64,000 bases of DNA. Source: Prochlorococcus sp. AG-355-P18 (GTDB taxonomy: Bacteria > Cyanobacteriota > Cyanobacteriia > PCC-6307 > Cyanobiaceae). Each line of letters starts with the position of its first letter. Position 1 is the first letter of the stretch. The translations under genes were made by a program, and so were the position numbers. Positions 28,108 through 38,316 of this stretch are shown one piece after another. The stretch is from contig QCER01000001.1 in assembly GCA_003280515.1 (NCBI GenBank), positions 62,001-126,000 of the forward strand, read 5' to 3'. Under the pieces are notes generated by a model that was not told where the DNA came from, made no database searches, and saw only the letters and a program-made list of their open reading frames with translations.

Positions 28108-29247
28108 ATGATTAATCCATATAAAAAAAATGCGAAATTAGTTTTAAGTAATGGAATTGTATTCCCTGGATTTTATTTTGGTGCCTATGGAACGGCTATT
28201 GGTGAAATAGTTTTTAATACGGGAATGACTGGTTATCAAGAAGTTATCACTGATCCAAGTTATTACGGGCAGATATTAACGTTCACTTATCCAGAGATAG
28301 GAAATACTGGTATTAATTTTGAAGATTCAGAGTCTAATATTAATGTTAAAGGGATAATTGTTAGAAATTTTTCCTCTAATAATAGTAATTGGAGATCTAA
28401 AAAAAATTTCAATAAATGGTTAGTTGAAAAAAACATAATTGGTCTTCATGGAATTGATACAAGAGCTCTTGTTAAGATTTTAAGATCTAATGGCTCTATG
28501 AATGGAGTTATTACTTCTGAAGATAAAACTGTAGAAAGTTGTTTGAAGATAATTCATGATACTCCAAAGATGGAGGGATTAAATTTATCAAAAATAGTTT
28601 CAACAAAACAACAATATTTATGGGATAGTCACACCCAAACAACTTTTGATTTAAGAAAAAGATATTTTGAATCGTCTAAAAAATTAAAAATAATAGCAAT
28701 TGATTTTGGAATTAAAAATTCAATTCTAAATAGACTTGTATCCCATGGTTGTGATGTTTTGGTTTTGCCTTCTCGATCCTCCTTAAAAGATGTTCTATCT
28801 AACAACCCGGATGGTATTTTTTTCTCAAATGGTCCGGGAGATCCTTCTTCTGTTTCTGAGGGCATAGACTTAGCAAAATCACTTATTAATTATGGTGAAA
28901 TACCTATGTTTGGTATTTGCCTTGGCCACCAAATATTTGGATTAGCATTAGGAGGTTCAACTTATAAATTACCTTTTGGACATCGTGGTTTAAATCACCC
29001 TTGTGGTGAAAATAATAAAATTGAGATAACTAGTCAGAATCATGGCTTTGCAATTGATCCTAATTCTCTTTCAAAAGATATAGTTAAAATAACTCATTAC
29101 AACCTTAACGATAATACTGTTGCTGGTCTAGAAGTTAATAATAAGCCAATATTTAGTGTCCAATATCATCCGGAAGCAGGACCCGGACCACATGATTCGG
29201 ATTATTTATTTAAAAAATTTGTTTCTCTAATGTTAGAAAGATGTTGA
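28108..29247 (+). CDS. carA: carbamoyl-phosphate synthase small subunit
   Basis: FNTGMTGYQEVITDPSY; GICLGHQ; ORF-track start at 28048 overlaps trpD, so ATG at 28108 preferred. Confidence 0.95.
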   Translation: MINPYKKNAKLVLSNGIVFPGFYFGAYGTAIGEIVFNTGMTGYQEVITDPSYYGQILTFTYPEIGNTGINFEDSESNINVKGIIVRNFSSNNSNWRSKKNFNKWLVEKNIIGLHGIDTRALVKILRSNGSMNGVITSEDKTVESCLKIIHDTPKMEGLNLSKIVSTKQQYLWDSHTQTTFDLRKRYFESSKKLKIIAIDFGIKNSILNRLVSHGCDVLVLPSRSSLKDVLSNNPDGIFFSNGPGDPSSVSEGIDLAKSLINYGEIPMFGICLGHQIFGLALGGSTYKLPFGHRGLNHPCGENNKIEITSQNHGFAIDPNSLSKDIVKITHYNLNDNTVAGLEVNNKPIFSVQYHPEAGPGPHDSDYLFKKFVSLMLERC

Positions 29248-29314
29248 CATATTGTTTTCTTTTGATTTGATAATTACATTTGATATATTTATTTTTTTTT
29301 AGGAGGAATAGATC

Positions 29315-29677
29315 ATAGAAGATTTTCAGAAGTTAACGGTTTCTTTAAGAGGAAACCTTGAGGTTAAAACAAACATTATTGTTTTTACTTTTAAAGGCCA
29401 ACTTGATGCTTTCTCAGAAAAACAATTTAAGAATTTTGTTACTAATAATTTAGAAAATCGGTTTCCATTCGTTATTGATCTTACTAAAATAGATTTTTTA
29501 GATTCCTCGGGTCTTGGAGCTCTTGTTCAAACTGCTAAAGAATGCAAAAAGTCAAAACTTGCTTTTTCTGTGGTTGGTAATTCAAGAGTGGCCCAAACAA
29601 TTAAACTTGTTCGTTTAGGGGATTTTCTTAATTTAAAGTCAAGTCTTGAAGATGCATTAAATTTTTTAAAAAATTGA
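29315..29677 (+). CDS. STAS-domain anti-sigma factor antagonist; apparent ATA start
   Basis: Reads (M)EDFQKLTVSLRGNLEVKTNIIVFTFKGQLDAFSEKQFKNFVTNNLENRFPFVIDLTKIDFLDSSGLGALVQTAKECKKSKLAFSVVGNSRVAQTIKLVRLGDFLNLKSSLEDALNFLKN; DSSGLGAL phosphosite motif; AGGAGG at 29301-29306. Confidence 0.8.
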   Translation: MEDFQKLTVSLRGNLEVKTNIIVFTFKGQLDAFSEKQFKNFVTNNLENRFPFVIDLTKIDFLDSSGLGALVQTAKECKKSKLAFSVVGNSRVAQTIKLVRLGDFLNLKSSLEDALNFLKN

Positions 29678-30072
29678 ATTATTGGATTCAAAACTTGGTT
29701 CCATATGGATCTCCAGAGGATATAGGTGTTATTCAACTTGCTTGGCTTGGAGATTCGGTATGGGAGCTTCATCAAAGACTAAGACATGTTCATTTCCCTT
29801 TAAAATCAAAAGATCTTCATTTATCTGTAGTAAATGAGGTAAAAGCTAAATCTCAGTCAAAATCATTAAGTCAAATTGAACATTTATTAAATTCAAATGA
29901 AATGGATCTCATTAGGCGTGCTAGAAATAAAACAAAGAGATATCCAAAGTCTTCAGACCCCACTATATATTCAAGAGCAACTGGTTTTGAAACTCTTATT
30001 GGATGGCTATTTCTAAAAGATCCTCAACGATTATCGAAACTTTTTGAATACTTAGAAATAAAAATGAATTGA
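29674..30072 (+). CDS. Mini-ribonuclease III-like protein
   Basis: IQLAWLGDSVWELHQR; RRARNKTK...; YSRATGFETLIGWLFL; TTG start overlapping the upstream TGA. Confidence 0.8.
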   Translation: MNYWIQNLVPYGSPEDIGVIQLAWLGDSVWELHQRLRHVHFPLKSKDLHLSVVNEVKAKSQSKSLSQIEHLLNSNEMDLIRRARNKTKRYPKSSDPTIYSRATGFETLIGWLFLKDPQRLSKLFEYLEIKMN

Positions 30073-30076
30073 ATCT

Positions 30077-31093
30077 ATGAAAAATTTCTCTAAAAATAAA
30101 TTTCCTGGAAAAAATAGTAAAAATTTCAAAAAAAATTCAGATTTTGGTTATCACTCTAATGATGCAAATCGTTTCGAAAAAAATGAAAGATTTTTGAATA
30201 ATTCCCCTAAAAATAATAATGTAGAAAATTTAAAGAAAAAAGATACAAATAATAATTTTTCATCACAAAAAAGAAATAAGCCAATATTTAAATCTAATAA
30301 AGAATTTTCTAATAAAAAATATGAATTTCATCAAGAGCTTATTAATAAGAGAAATTTTGATGATTGGATATGGGGCAAACATTCTGTTTATGAGGTTCTT
30401 AAAGGTGAAAGACCGATTAATAGGATTTGGTGTACTACGGATATCTTTTCTTCAGATAAATTCTATATTTTGCTTAAGGAACTTAAATCAAAAGGAGTTC
30501 TTATTGAAGAAGTTTCTTGGAATAGGCTTTCGCAATTGACTTATGGTGCTTCACATCAAGGCGTCGCATTGCAGTTAGCATGTTCTAAAACAATATCCAT
30601 TGAACAATTAATCAATTTTTCAAAACGCAACTGTGCAAATCCTATACTACTTGCATTAGACGGCATAACTGATCCACATAATGTTGGTGCGATTATAAGA
30701 TCAGCGGAAGCGTTTGATTGTAAGGGCATCATTATCCCTCAGAGAAGATCTGCTGGATTGACGGGTACAGTCGCCAAAGTTGCAGCAGGAGCCTTAGAAC
30801 ACCTGCAAGTAAGTAGAGTTGTCAACTTAAATAGATCACTTGAGGTGCTTAAGCAAAATGGCTTTCTTGTTGTTGGATTATATGGAGATAGTCAATTATC
30901 TATCTCAAATTTCCTAGAAAAAGCCCCCATGGTAGTTGTAGTCGGCTCAGAAGATAAAGGTATTTCTTTGCTTACTCAAAAAAAATGCGATTTTCTATTA
31001 AGCATTCCTCTTAAAGGGAAAACTTCAAGTTTAAATGCCTCTGTTGCCGCCGCCATATCACTATTCCAGCTTACGAGTAATAACCATAGTTGA
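30077..31093 (+). CDS. SpoU/TrmH-family 23S rRNA 2'-O-methyltransferase (RlmB-like)
   Basis: LALDGITDPHNVGAIIRSAEAF; VVGSEDKGI; LNASVAAAI; Asn/Lys-rich N-terminal extension. Confidence 0.9.
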   Translation: MKNFSKNKFPGKNSKNFKKNSDFGYHSNDANRFEKNERFLNNSPKNNNVENLKKKDTNNNFSSQKRNKPIFKSNKEFSNKKYEFHQELINKRNFDDWIWGKHSVYEVLKGERPINRIWCTTDIFSSDKFYILLKELKSKGVLIEEVSWNRLSQLTYGASHQGVALQLACSKTISIEQLINFSKRNCANPILLALDGITDPHNVGAIIRSAEAFDCKGIIIPQRRSAGLTGTVAKVAAGALEHLQVSRVVNLNRSLEVLKQNGFLVVGLYGDSQLSISNFLEKAPMVVVVGSEDKGISLLTQKKCDFLLSIPLKGKTSSLNASVAAAISLFQLTSNNHS

Positions 31094-31229
31094 TAATAAT
31101 TCTCGTTTTAAAGATCTCTAAAATGTTGTTGTTTCAATACATTTATATGATTAATAAAAATTTATTGAATTTTCACTACGAAATTGTATAGAATTTGACA
31201 AGAATTGCTGGTCCAACAGACCAAAAAAA

Positions 31230-31448
31230 TTGATTAGAAACTTTGGAAACAAACTCGGATTAGCCTGGTGGGCTAAAATTGAGACAGATCAACCTAGTGG
31301 TACTTACTGGTTTGGCCCATTTATTACTAAGCGTAGTTTAAAAGAAAATTTGTCTTCTTTTATTAAAGATCTTTCTGATGAAGGGTCTAGAAATATTAAA
31401 CATAGTTTGGTTCGCTGCAAAAAAGAAGAACCACTAACTGTTTATTAA
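31230..31448 (+). CDS. DUF1816-like conserved protein
   Basis: LGLAWWAKIETDQPSGTYWFGPFITKRSL. Confidence 0.65.
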   Translation: MIRNFGNKLGLAWWAKIETDQPSGTYWFGPFITKRSLKENLSSFIKDLSDEGSRNIKHSLVRCKKEEPLTVY

Positions 31449-31462
31449 TTTACTTTTAAGAA

Positions 31463-32911
31463 ATGAATTTTAATTCTTTCAGAAAAGAAATCAATAGCAA
31501 TAATGCTTCTGTTAAGGAATTAATAAATGATATTTTTGCCAAAATAGATCATAAGGATTCCGAAATTAATTCATATATTTGTACTACAAAAGATAGTGCT
31601 ATCTTGCAAGCTGAGAATATAGACAAATTAATTCAAAATAATTCTGAACTTCCCCCCCTTGCAGGGATACCAATAGCTGTTAAGGATAATATTTGTACTA
31701 AAGGTGTTGCTACCACTTGTGCAAGTAAAATGCTTCAAAACTTTGTTGCACCTTATGAAGCTACCGCTTCAAGTAAATTATGGTCCTCAGGAGGGATTTG
31801 TTTAGGAAAAACAAATTTAGATGAGTTTGCAATGGGTAGTTCAACGGAAACTTCAGTATTTGGTGTCACTTCAAATCCTTGGGATATTAATAGAGTGCCA
31901 GGAGGAAGTTCAGGAGGTAGTGCTGCTTCAGTCGCTGCGGGATTTTGTGCGGCTGCTATAGGTTCTGATACAGGTGGATCAATAAGACAACCAGCATCTT
32001 TTTGTGGTGTTGTAGGTCTTAAACCCACTTATGGCAGAGTTAGCAGATGGGGATTGGTAGCATTTGCAAGCTCTCTTGATCAAATTGGTCCAATTACAAA
32101 TACTGTCTCAGATGCCGCTGAAATTCTTTATTCAATATCTGGTAAAGACCCCTTTGACTCAACATGTCTTGATAAACCAGTGCCAAATTATTTGACTGAT
32201 TTAAATAAATCTATAAAAGGTTTAAAAATTGGAATTATTAAAGAATGTTTTGATCACCCAGGTCTTAATTCAGAAGTTAAGGAATCTGTTATTTCCGGAG
32301 TTAATAGATTCAAAAATTTAGGAGCTGAAATTATCGAAGTTGAATGTCCTAGATTTAATGACGGAATTGCTACATATTATGTTATTGCACCTTCTGAAGC
32401 CTCAGCAAATTTAGCAAGATACGATGGAGTCAAATTTGGCTACAGATCGAATGAAGGTTTAAACCTTATTGATATGACATCAAAAAGTAGAGCTGAAGGA
32501 TTTGGAGATGAAGTGCAAAGAAGAATTTTGATAGGAACTTATGCTTTGTCAGCTGGCTACACTGATGCCTATTACAAGAAAGCACAAAAAGTTAGGACTC
32601 TTATAAGAAAAGATTTTGATAATGCTTTTAAGAAAGTAGATGTTTTGTTAACTCCAACTTGTCCAACTACTGCTTTTTTGAAGGGTGATTTCGTGAATGA
32701 TCCACTATCGATGTATTTGTCTGATTTATTAACAGTTCCTGTTAATTTAGCTGGTCTACCAGCAATCAGTATTCCTTGTGGTTTTGATACTAAAGGATTA
32801 CCTATAGGAATGCAATTAATAGGCAATGTATTAGAAGAAGATAGAATATTGAATGCCGCAAATATTTTCGAAATTGACGCTCAGGTAATTAAAAACAAAC
32901 CTTTATTTTAA
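31463..32911 (+). CDS. gatA: Asp/Glu-tRNA amidotransferase subunit A
   Basis: [14 protein letters not shown] amidase signature; VKDNICTKG. Confidence 0.96.
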   Translation: MNFNSFRKEINSNNASVKELINDIFAKIDHKDSEINSYICTTKDSAILQAENIDKLIQNNSELPPLAGIPIAVKDNICTKGVATTCASKMLQNFVAPYEATASSKLWSSGGICLGKTNLDEFAMGSSTETSVFGVTSNPWDINRVPGGSSGGSAASVAAGFCAAAIGSDTGGSIRQPASFCGVVGLKPTYGRVSRWGLVAFASSLDQIGPITNTVSDAAEILYSISGKDPFDSTCLDKPVPNYLTDLNKSIKGLKIGIIKECFDHPGLNSEVKESVISGVNRFKNLGAEIIEVECPRFNDGIATYYVIAPSEASANLARYDGVKFGYRSNEGLNLIDMTSKSRAEGFGDEVQRRILIGTYALSAGYTDAYYKKAQKVRTLIRKDFDNAFKKVDVLLTPTCPTTAFLKGDFVNDPLSMYLSDLLTVPVNLAGLPAISIPCGFDTKGLPIGMQLIGNVLEEDRILNAANIFEIDAQVIKNKPLF

Positions 32912-32995
32912 ATTTGTATTAATAATTAATTTGTAATCACAAAGTATAGATCTTTTAGAAATTTTCTCTATCTTATATATATAAATTGTTTGAAT

Positions 32996-35900
32996 ATGGG
33001 TTTCGTTCCTCTTCATAATCATAGTGACTACAGCTTACTTGATGGAGCCAGTCAAATTTCAAAAATTGTTGATAGAGCTTCTGATCTTGGAATGGAATCT
33101 ATAGCTCTTACCGATCATGGAGTTATGTATGGAGTTCTTGATTTGGTCAAAAAGTGTAAAGAGAAAGGCATAAAACCAATAATCGGTAATGAAATGTACG
33201 TGATTAATGGTTCTATTGATGATCCTCAACCTAAAAAAGAAAAAAGATATCATTTGGTCGTTTTGGCAAAAAATTATACTGGTTATAAGAATCTAGTGAA
33301 GTTAACAACAATTAGTCACCTAAATGGGATGAGAGGTCGAGGCATTTTTTCAAGACCATGTATTGATAAATCTCTTTTAAGTAAATATCGTGAAGGTCTA
33401 ATAGTTTCTACCGCTTGTCTTGGTGGAGAGATACCTCAAGCTATCTTAAAAGGTAGATTAGACGTGGCAGAGGATATATCTCTTTGGTATAAAAAATTAT
33501 TTGCAGATGATTTTTATCTTGAAATACAAGATCATGGTTCTATTGAGGATAGAATTGTTAACGTTGAATTAATAAAAATTGGGAAGAAGCATCAAATAAA
33601 AGTCATAGCTACCAATGATGCGCACTACTTATCAAATATGGATGTTGAAGCACATGATGCTTTGCTTTGTGTATTAACGGGAAAACTAATAAGTGACGAA
33701 AAAAGATTGAGATATACAGGGACAGAATATATTAAAAGTGAAAATGAAATGCTTGAACTTTTCAAAGATCATATTGATGATGATTCAATTAATGAGGCAG
33801 TAAACAATACAGTAGAGATTTCTCAAAAAGTTGAAATATTTGATTTGTTTGGTAATTATAGAATGCCAAAATTTCCTCTTAACGAAGACGGAGATTCATA
33901 TTCTTTCCTAACACAATTATCTAAAAAAGGTCTCTTAAAAAGACTTAAAAAAAATGATTATAAAGAAGTTGATGAGAACTATAAAAAAAGACTATCTTCG
34001 GAATTAAAAATTATTAAAGATATGGGTTTTCCAGATTATTTCTTGGTTGTTTGGGATTACATCAAATTTGCCAGAGATAACTTTATCCCAGTAGGACCAG
34101 GAAGAGGTTCTGCGGCAGGCTCACTGGTAGCTTATGCCCTTCAAATCACAAATATAGATCCTGTTGAGCATGGATTGTTGTTTGAGAGATTTTTAAATCC
34201 AGCAAGAAAGTCTATGCCAGATATTGACACCGACTTTTGTATTGATAGAAGAAATGAAGTTATTGATTATGTCACTAATCGTTATGGGGAGGACAAAGTT
34301 GCGCAAATAATTACTTTTAATAAAATGACTTCCAAAGCGGTTTTAAAAGATGTTGCAAGGGTTTTAGATATACCATATGGAGAAGCGGATAAATTAGCTA
34401 AGTTAATACCGGTTGTAAGAGGTAAACCTTATAAACTAAATGAAATGATTGATAAAAATTCTCCTAGCCAAGAGTTTAGAGATAAATATATAAACGATAA
34501 TAAAGTAAAAAAATGGGTTGATTTGGCTTTGAGAATTGAAGGAACGAATAAAACATATGGCGTTCATGCTGCTGGAGTTGTTATCGCATCAGATCCTCTT
34601 GACGAACTTGTACCTCTTCAAAGGAATAATGAAGGACAAATAATAACTCAATATTCTATGGATGATATCGAATCACTTGGATTATTGAAGATGGATTTCT
34701 TGGGTCTTAAGAATCTTACAATGATTGAAAAGACAGTTTCTCTTATTAATCAATCTACTGGAGAGAAAATAAATATAGATGAGTTACCTCAAAATGATTG
34801 TAAAACTTTTGAGCTTATTGGGAGAGGAGATCTTGAAGGCATTTTTCAACTTGAATCTTCTGGTATGAAACAGGTCGTTAAGGATTTTAAACCCAGCTCT
34901 TTAGAGGATATTTCCTCCATACTAGCACTTTATAGACCTGGTCCACTTGATGCTGGCCTCATACCTAAATTCATAAATCGAAAAAATGGGAACGAAAAGG
35001 TTGATTTCCCTCATCCTTTTATTAAGTCAATTCTTACTGAAACCTATGGAATTATGGTTTACCAAGAACAAATCATGAAAATTGCTCAAGATCTTGCCGG
35101 TTATTCTCTAGGTGATGCTGATTTACTTCGAAGAGCAATGGGGAAAAAGAAGGTATCAGAGATGGTAAAACATAGGAATATTTTTGTAGAAGGTTCTATG
35201 AAAAAAGGTGTAAATGAAAAATTAGCAAATGATCTTTTTGATCAAATGGTTTTATTCGCAGAATATTGTTTTAATAAAAGTCATTCAACTGCTTATGGTG
35301 CTGTAACTTATCAAACTGCATTTTTAAAGGCCCATTTTCCTGTTGCATATATGGCAGCCCTATTAAGCGTAAATTCTGGCTCTAGCGACAAGATGCAAAG
35401 ATATATTTCTAATTGTTATTCAATGGGTATAGAAGTTATATCACCAAGTATTAATTTTTCTGGTGTTGATTTCACAATTAAGAATAAACAGATTTTATTT
35501 GGTTTATCTGCAATTAAGAATTTAGGTGATTCTGCCATAAGAAATATAATTGAAAACCGAAATAGTTTTGGCATCTTTAAGTCATTATCAGATTTGTGCG
35601 ATCGTTTGCCTTCTAATGTTCTTAACAAAAGAAGTCTTGAATCATTAATTCATTGTGGAGCACTAGATGAGTTTTCAAATGATAATAATAGAGCTCAATT
35701 ATTATCAGATCTCGAACATGTTATTGAGTGGGCTTCTTCAAGAAATCGTGATAGGTTATCCGGGCAAGGAAATCTATTTGATTCCAAAGAAGAATTTTCT
35801 AATGTTGCTTTTTCAGATTCACAATTAGCTAAGGTTGATGATTATTCACTTATTGAGAAGTTAAAGTTAGAAAAACAACTATTAGGCTTCTATTTATCTG

Positions 35901-36493
35901 ATCATCCTCTAAAACATTTAACTAAGCCAGCAAAACTTATATCTCCTATAAGCATTTCGCAGTTAGAAGAGACAAAAGATAGGACAAAAGTCTCTTTAGT
36001 TGGTATGATCCCTGACTTGAAGCAAATTACAACTAGAAAAGGAGATAGGATGGCTATAGTTCAGCTAGAAGACCTTTCTGGAAGTTGCGAAGCAATAGTT
36101 TTTCCAAAAACCTATGTCAGATTATCAGAATTTCTTCTAACTGATACAAGATTATTGTTATGGGGAACAATTGATAAAAAAAGTGATAAGACTCAATTAA
36201 TAATTGATGATTGTAGAGAAATTGATAACCTTAAATTGCTAATTATTAATCTTGAAAGTTATCAAGCATCAGATGTAAGGGTACAAAATACTTTGAGAGA
36301 CTGCTTAATTAAATTTAAACCAGATAAAGGTAAATGTGGAATCAAGATTCCAGTTTTAGCTGCAGTAAGAAATAAAAATAGTGTTACCTACGTTAAATTT
36401 GGTGAACAATTCTGTATTGGAGATATTCAAGGAGCTTGCAAATTATTAGAAGATAAATCATTCCAAGTTAATTTGAAATCTTTAGTTTCCTAG
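32996..36493 (+). CDS. dnaE: DNA polymerase III alpha subunit (uninterrupted)
   Basis: FVPLHNHSDYSLLDGA PHP domain; VGPGRGSAAGSLVAYAL; PDIDTDF; one continuous ORF. Confidence 0.97.
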   Translation: MGFVPLHNHSDYSLLDGASQISKIVDRASDLGMESIALTDHGVMYGVLDLVKKCKEKGIKPIIGNEMYVINGSIDDPQPKKEKRYHLVVLAKNYTGYKNLVKLTTISHLNGMRGRGIFSRPCIDKSLLSKYREGLIVSTACLGGEIPQAILKGRLDVAEDISLWYKKLFADDFYLEIQDHGSIEDRIVNVELIKIGKKHQIKVIATNDAHYLSNMDVEAHDALLCVLTGKLISDEKRLRYTGTEYIKSENEMLELFKDHIDDDSINEAVNNTVEISQKVEIFDLFGNYRMPKFPLNEDGDSYSFLTQLSKKGLLKRLKKNDYKEVDENYKKRLSSELKIIKDMGFPDYFLVVWDYIKFARDNFIPVGPGRGSAAGSLVAYALQITNIDPVEHGLLFERFLNPARKSMPDIDTDFCIDRRNEVIDYVTNRYGEDKVAQIITFNKMTSKAVLKDVARVLDIPYGEADKLAKLIPVVRGKPYKLNEMIDKNSPSQEFRDKYINDNKVKKWVDLALRIEGTNKTYGVHAAGVVIASDPLDELVPLQRNNEGQIITQYSMDDIESLGLLKMDFLGLKNLTMIEKTVSLINQSTGEKINIDELPQNDCKTFELIGRGDLEGIFQLESSGMKQVVKDFKPSSLEDISSILALYRPGPLDAGLIPKFINRKNGNEKVDFPHPFIKSILTETYGIMVYQEQIMKIAQDLAGYSLGDADLLRRAMGKKKVSEMVKHRNIFVEGSMKKGVNEKLANDLFDQMVLFAEYCFNKSHSTAYGAVTYQTAFLKAHFPVAYMAALLSVNSGSSDKMQRYISNCYSMGIEVISPSINFSGVDFTIKNKQILFGLSAIKNLGDSAIRNIIENRNSFGIFKSLSDLCDRLPSNVLNKRSLESLIHCGALDEFSNDNNRAQLLSDLEHVIEWASSRNRDRLSGQGNLFDSKEEFSNVAFSDSQLAKVDDYSLIEKLKLEKQLLGFYLSDHPLKHLTKPAKLISPISISQLEETKDRTKVSLVGMIPDLKQITTRKGDRMAIVQLEDLSGSCEAIVFPKTYVRLSEFLLTDTRLLLWGTIDKKSDKTQLIIDDCREIDNLKLLIINLESYQASDVRVQNTLRDCLIKFKPDKGKCGIKIPVLAAVRNKNSVTYVKFGEQFCIGDIQGACKLLEDKSFQVNLKSLVS

Positions 36494-36494
36494 A

Positions 36495-36944
36495 TTAACT
36501 TTTATCTTCAAAATTTTGAGTTGCAGGTTTAAAGGCAGCTTTTGCACGTTGTATGTTCATTGGTATATTTTCAATACCAAAAAAAGATCCAGGCTCTTTA
36601 TCCCAACTAGCTGATAATATTCCAAAACTCAATCCTGCTAGACCTAACAAGAAAAATAAAGCTGAAATTGCAATGGTAGAGGAAGGAGGTATTTCAGCAA
36701 TATTTTTTGTAACTATAATGTAGCTAATAACAAAAACAGACATTCCTAATATTGTCGGTATTCCAGCTGTAAAGAATATTCTTCTTGCCATTCTATCAGC
36801 AACATATTTTGGGATGCCACTTGATGATCGCTTTGGCTTGGTTACAGGAGTAGATGTTTTTTCTAGATTAGCGAAAGCATTTGTTTCAGAGTTCTTTTTT
36901 TTCTTTTTATTTTGTGTCTTTTTTTTTGATTGTTTTTTATTCAT
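36495..36944 (-). CDS. PAM68-like membrane protein (DUF3464)
   Basis: Lys-rich N-term, VADRMARRIFFTAGIPTILGMSVF, GSFFGIEN. Confidence 0.75.
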   Translation of the reverse strand: MNKKQSKKKTQNKKKKKNSETNAFANLEKTSTPVTKPKRSSSGIPKYVADRMARRIFFTAGIPTILGMSVFVISYIIVTKNIAEIPPSSTIAISALFFLLGLAGLSFGILSASWDKEPGSFFGIENIPMNIQRAKAAFKPATQNFEDKS

Positions 36945-36953
36945 TAATTGAGA

Positions 36954-37223
36954 TCATCCTCTGATTCCAATTTTCTTAACTAGTTCTTGATATCTTTGTA
37001 CGTTTTTGTCTTTTAAGTAAGACAGTAATCTTTTCCTTTTGCCAATCATTTTTAATAATCCTTGTCTTGAAGCGAAATCATGAATGTTTCCTTGAAGATG
37101 GTCACTTAATTTCGATATTCTTTTAGAAAGCATTGCTACTTGTATTTCAACTGAACCTGTATCAGTTGGATGCACTTGATGATTTTCAATCAGCTTCTGT
37201 TTTTCAGCTGTATCTAATGACAT
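36954..37223 (-). CDS. rpsO: 30S ribosomal protein S15
   Basis: [34 protein letters not shown]. Confidence 0.97.
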   Translation of the reverse strand: MSLDTAEKQKLIENHQVHPTDTGSVEIQVAMLSKRISKLSDHLQGNIHDFASRQGLLKMIGKRKRLLSYLKDKNVQRYQELVKKIGIRG

Positions 37224-37258
37224 AAAATTTATTTCTTTTTATCTATAATACTACGTCA

Positions 37259-37933
37259 TCAAGCTATATTACTACTATCCTTATCCAGATAATGCATAGC
37301 TAATTTCAATAGTTTTTCAAATGATAAATTTTTTTCTTTTTTACCTAGGAGATCTATTTCTCTAATAATAATTGGCAAAATAATATTTATTTCTTTGTTT
37401 TTGTAACTTAATGATTGAAGGGTTAACTGAAGGTCTTCTATCATTTTATTTATCTCAGGATCCTTAATCTCAAATTCATCTTTGCTTTTTTCTTCTTCAG
37501 ATAATATTTCGCTTTTAAATTTACTTTTTAATTCTAAAATTAACCGATCACTCATTTTTTGTCCTATACCAGGTACGGAACAAATTAATTTTTTGTCTTG
37601 TGTTTTTATTGCATTTATAACTTCACTAATAGAAAATTTGTTTAATATTCCAATACCAATTTGAGATCCAACGCCTCTAATACTTAAAATTTCAATAAAG
37701 AAGTTCTTTTGATCCTTTGATGTAAAGCCAAATAATAAGTCTGAATCTTCTTTTTTTATATGCTTTATCCAAAGAGTGATTTTTTTAGTAGATTTCTGAT
37801 TAGTTTTTAATTTGATAAAAACGGATTCTAGAATTTGTATTTCGTATCCTAATCCTTGACAATTTATTAAAACAAAATATTTTTGATTAGTTTGCCATAA
37901 ATCAACTAAATCTCCATTTATCCAACTAATCAA
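37259..37933 (-). CDS. ruvA: Holliday junction DNA helicase subunit RuvA
   Basis: IRGVGSQIGIGIL; VPGIGQKMSDRLILELKSK. Confidence 0.9.
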   Translation of the reverse strand: MISWINGDLVDLWQTNQKYFVLINCQGLGYEIQILESVFIKLKTNQKSTKKITLWIKHIKKEDSDLLFGFTSKDQKNFFIEILSIRGVGSQIGIGILNKFSISEVINAIKTQDKKLICSVPGIGQKMSDRLILELKSKFKSEILSEEEKSKDEFEIKDPEINKMIEDLQLTLQSLSYKNKEINIILPIIIREIDLLGKKEKNLSFEKLLKLAMHYLDKDSSNIA

Positions 37934-38293
37934 TTAACCACCATCCACCTGACATCCAATAAGCGCTCCAGCAGTTCCTCCCGCTGGTACGGCCCAAAAC
38001 CTGTCTTTTCCTCTAGATGAGGATAATGCAATTCCAGCACCAAGAAGACCTCCTATAACTGAACCTTCACTACAATCATTATCATCTATTTTTTCAGCTT
38101 TGCTTTGATCTACACAAGGTATTACAACGTCTACCTCATAACTTTTTACATAACCTGGGTTTGATTTCGTTCCAGGAATGTACTCTTCTCTATATTCGGT
38201 TCTTGTACAAGTTACTGATTTTGGTGTGGTTGCATTAACTTGAACAATAGGAGAAAAACAAAATAATAAAGCTAAATAGTAAAATTTCATCAT
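37934..38293 (-). CDS. hypothetical exported protein with Gly-rich segment
   Basis: Signal peptide; GSVIGGLLGAGIALSSSRGKDRFWAVPAGGTAGALIGCQ resembles glycine-zipper proteins. Confidence 0.6.
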   Translation of the reverse strand: MMKFYYLALLFCFSPIVQVNATTPKSVTCTRTEYREEYIPGTKSNPGYVKSYEVDVVIPCVDQSKAEKIDDNDCSEGSVIGGLLGAGIALSSSRGKDRFWAVPAGGTAGALIGCQVDGG

Positions 38294-38316
38294 TATATTT
38301 TTATTCTAATAATATT

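Noticed and set aside
31753-32028. 91-aa minus-strand ORF in gatA
   Set aside because: Antisense to the conserved amidase signature.
32996-36493. Possible split or intein-containing dnaE, as in other cyanobacteria
   Set aside because: Reads as one continuous ~1165-aa polymerase with no intein-like insertion visible.
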